Shown in pieces: positions 5,937-7,463 of a stretch of 7,463 bases of DNA (position 1 is the stretch's first letter; each line of letters begins with the position of its first letter). The notes under the pieces are model-generated. The model searched no databases. It was given only the letters and a program-made list of their open reading frames with translations, and was not told the origin of the DNA. The translations under genes and the position numbers were made by a program. Source of the stretch: Phycisphaerales bacterium (GTDB lineage: Bacteria > Planctomycetota > Phycisphaerae > Tepidisphaerales > Tepidisphaeraceae); NCBI GenBank assembly GCA_003153655.1, contig PMAK01000250.1:35964-43426 (forward strand). Direction: 5' to 3'.

Positions 5937-6566
5937 ATGCAGAGATATCGCTCGATCATCGCAATTAACATTATAGCATTGCTAATCCTGTGCGTGTTCG
6001 TTGTGCGCTTTGCAGGATTCCGTGGCGGCGCCGGTCAGGCAACTGCTGGTAACGTGGCATCCGAAGTCGCCACTGCCAAAGACGCGACTGCCGAAGCCAC
6101 GACGGGTTCCGGTGTTGTTGCAGCCGCAGAGGATGCTGTGACCGGGACAGCAACCTCGGGATCGCCGAATCTTATTTTCAATTTTGCCGGCGAGAAAGTG
6201 ACTGTCACGCCTTTCATTCCCGATTTCCATCCGGAAGACTATGCGCGCAATCTTGTGGAGGTGCACAGGGATGTGAACCCCGATAACGGGGAGTTTTACG
6301 ACAGGACAACGGGTCAACTTTGGGCGGTGTCAATTACAACCCAAGCTGTTTACGAAGTCGAGCTGCTCTATTTAGACGCGCAGCACAGGCTGTTGTATAT
6401 GAAAACAATCGAGAAGCAGGGAGAGACGGCGCGTTGGGGACATTTCTGCCTGAGCGACGGTTTTGCCCGCGAAATGGAGCAAGCCAGGAGATTAGAGCTT
6501 ACAACTGGAGACGGAGTGCGCCGAATTTTGGTTCTTGCCGGCTCATCCGAGTTCTCCGGCCAGTAA
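5937..6566 (+). CDS. Small signal-anchored membrane protein, paralogue of the lipoprotein
   Basis: 209 residues. Hydrophobic segment at about 7-28 after a basic N-terminus (MQRYR), followed by a Gly/Ala/Thr-rich linker (29-76) and a domain at 123-193 (TTGQLWAVSITTQAVYEVE...) homologous to residues 125-194 of the 3282-3893 product. Matching positions include TTG.L, the TT...Y.VE run, LD.QH, IEK.G, WG and EQ. Unlike the paralogue there is no lipobox: the only N-terminal Cys (C19) is preceded by Leu. It is probably held by an uncleaved signal anchor with the domain outside the cytoplasm. Start: GGAGG at 5928-5932, 4 nt before the ATG. Function unknown. Repeat copy C lies upstream and the 3' module downstream, in the same order as around the paralogue. 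Confidence 0.75.
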   Translation: MQRYRSIIAINIIALLILCVFVVRFAGFRGGAGQATAGNVASEVATAKDATAEATTGSGVVAAAEDAVTGTATSGSPNLIFNFAGEKVTVTPFIPDFHPEDYARNLVEVHRDVNPDNGEFYDRTTGQLWAVSITTQAVYEVELLYLDAQHRLLYMKTIEKQGETARWGHFCLSDGFAREMEQARRLELTTGDGVRRILVLAGSSEFSGQ

Positions 6567-6590
6567 CTGCCGCCGGTTTTAGCTCTGAGC

Positions 6591-6720
6591 TGCTTCGTCG
6601 CCATCGCCTTCGGTTTGGGGTATGCACCGACCAATGCCGCACCGCGGCTAAAATCAGGAGCGGCCCGAGCGATCGTGATGGTAACGGTATTTCAATCGCT
6701 GCTTCAGAGCCTGAGTCAGC
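6591..6720 (+). repeat. Conserved 3' module, copy 2
   Basis: It matches 3921-4054 after the lipoprotein gene. The small hairpin is kept at 6636-6648 (GCCGC-ACC-GCGGC), with a changed loop and the same TAAAATC after it. The second hairpin of copy 1 is weaker here, with mismatches. The copy ends in CTTCAGAGCCTGAGTC and leads directly into a terminator-like structure. Confidence 0.65.
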
Positions 6721-6745
6721 TCCGGCAGAAAATCCGGGGGCTTTT
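6718..6745 (+). terminator. Possible Rho-independent terminator
   Basis: AGC (6718-6720) and CCGG (6722-6725) pair with CCGG (6734-6737) and GCT (6740-6742), with small bulges, followed by TTTTC. It lies about 150 bp after the small membrane protein gene. The short, bulged stem keeps confidence moderate. Confidence 0.35.
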
Positions 6746-6864
6746 CAATAACTTGAGAGAGCAGGGCCGTTAAATCGGGCTGATTTTCCCTCTGTCATGA
6801 TCTGGTTGGCTGCACTCAGTCTTGTTGCGCGCTCCTCAAGAGCGTGCTATTATGGCTTATGACT

Positions 6865-7062
6865 ATGCCTCCCAGATATTTCCTGCACGAACTCGGCCCC
6901 CAAGCCCAAGAGATGTCGAGAAACTGCAACAACGCGCGCTTGGCGATGACCCTGCAATATGTCGCGCTCGGCTCCATGATCGTGATGACCGGAATCGCTG
7001 CCGCCCAGATGCTGCGGGATACGTTCGGGCCATCAGGCCGCGACCACGGCCGGTTGAGGTGA
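6865..7062 (+). CDS. Small one-helix membrane protein, hypothetical
   Basis: 65 residues from the ATG at 6865 (MPPRYFLHELGPQAQEM); in-frame alternatives are ATG 6859 and GTG 6844. A hydrophobic helix at about 36-56 (TLQYVALGSMIVMTGIAAAQ) separates a polar N-terminus from a charged tail (FGPSGRDHGRLR). No Shine-Dalgarno is visible before any of the starts. A TATTAT at 6848-6853 could be a -10 box, but its -35 is poor. A second frame is open across the same stretch (6822-7208), but its Arg/Pro-rich product looks like a shadow. I do not recognise a family. It lies upstream of the ORFs at the right edge and may be part of the same mobile module. Confidence 0.45.
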   Translation: MPPRYFLHELGPQAQEMSRNCNNARLAMTLQYVALGSMIVMTGIAAAQMLRDTFGPSGRDHGRLR

Positions 7063-7210
7063 ACATGCCCATACACCGGCGCGTTGAAACGAAACAATCA
7101 ATGCAGCAATCACGGTGGGCAGCTCGCAAATCTTTTACCGTTAAGCAGCCCTATCATCACTCAAGTGTAGCGCATGTCCGGGAACGCCAAGCTTCGGCGT
7201 CTTCCTGACG
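7063..7210. other. Short intergenic stretch with a small inverted repeat
   Basis: No gene is supported. ACGCC and GGCGT flank AAGCTTC around 7185-7202, followed by CTTCCTG. This is terminator-like but weak. Confidence 0.2.
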
Positions 7211-7463
7211 ATGGTGAAAAAGCGACAATCAGGCCAGTACCCGTCCCTTTTTGAATTCGATGGTGACGCTACCCTTGTACCGGAGAATCCTGTATTCCTT
7301 GCAACTGAAGGAGACGAGCATGCAGTACAAAACGATAACTCTGGAACTTCTAAGGGAAAGAACGGAGTTGTACGAACAACTGCGTCTGACGCACAAGCTC
7401 TTGCCGACACTGGAAACCTGGGCAGCGGAACTGAAGGCCAGCCACGAGAATTGGAAGCAGTGC
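7211..7463 (+). CDS. Possible N-terminus of a larger protein, open at right edge
   Basis: ATG at 7211 starts 84 complete codons with no stop before the window ends: MVKKRQSGQYPSLFEFDGDA, then ATEGDEHAVQ and an SDAQALADTGNLGSG segment. The composition is plausible for a disordered N-terminal region of a larger protein. No Shine-Dalgarno is visible. Its second half overlaps the 7320 ORF in another frame, and ordinarily only one would be real. I do not know the family. Confidence 0.4.
   Translation, partial: MVKKRQSGQYPSLFEFDGDATLVPENPVFLATEGDEHAVQNDNSGTSKGKNGVVRTTASDAQALADTGNLGSGTEGQPRELEAV
7320..7463 (+). CDS. Small conserved-looking helical protein, truncated by right edge
   Basis: ATG at 7320 with a good AAGGAG site 6 nt upstream; 48 codons are visible with no stop: MQYKTITLELLRERTELYEQ, then LLPTLETWAAELKASHENW. 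The visible part is strongly helical, with Leu spacing typical of a helical bundle or coiled coil. From memory, similar MQYKTI...LLPTLE starts occur in small uncharacterised proteins of acidobacterial mobile elements; I cannot verify this here. The strong ribosome site favours it over the overlapping 7211 frame. Confidence 0.55.
   Translation, partial: MQYKTITLELLRERTELYEQLRLTHKLLPTLETWAAELKASHENWKQC

Noticed and set aside
6822..7208. A 128-codon plus-strand ORF overlapping the small membrane ORF
   Set aside because: Its Arg/Pro/Ser-rich product has no domain-like structure, while the frame at 6865-7062 encodes a clear membrane helix.

Overview
This is a gene-sparse accessory segment of a bacterial genome. 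Five reasonably supported genes cover less than two thirds of it, and the rest is mostly diverged copies of a non-coding repeat. Shine-Dalgarno sites, a lipobox and bacterial domain families (STAND/NACHT-type NTPase, NERD, DUF4238 with SEC-C) point to Bacteria. The phylum is uncertain. The start of the protein cut by the right edge reminds me, from memory only, of small proteins in acidobacterial mobile elements, so Acidobacteriota is a weak guess.

Layout. (1) 1-1824, +: the 3' part of a membrane-anchored P-loop NTPase of STAND/NACHT type, open at the left edge. (2) 1897-2661, -: a convergent membrane protein with a NERD nuclease-related domain; a 44-bp imperfect palindrome lies just upstream of its start. 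(3) 2803-4054: cassette 1, made of a long non-coding repeat (a three-tier hairpin at its left end, a 72-nt tRNA-like cloverleaf with a CAT anticodon at its right end), a small lipoprotein gene (3282-3893), and a 3' module with small hairpins. (4) 4065-4149: a second copy of the hairpin alone. (5) 4477-5481, +: a DUF4238 protein with a C-terminal SEC-C zinc motif. (6) 5677-6720: cassette 2, made of the rest of the repeat, a paralogous small membrane protein (5937-6566) and the same 3' module. (7) 6718-7463: a probable terminator, a small one-helix membrane ORF, and two out-of-frame overlapping ORFs running off the right edge.

The main result is the architecture. Two diverged copies of a repeat/gene/3'-module cassette can be aligned by eye, and the DUF4238 gene sits between them exactly where one repeat copy is split. 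The two halves share the same 30-nt sequence (28 of 30 identical), so the DUF4238 segment is bracketed by direct repeats. Either cargo was inserted into a repeat or repeat copies recombined. tRNA-like sequence lies near all three repeat copies.

Nothing shows that the genes form one pathway. The STAND-type NTPase, NERD protein and DUF4238/SEC-C protein are kinds of gene often found in variable or defence-rich islands. The two small envelope proteins have no recognised function. A defence role is an inference from gene types only.
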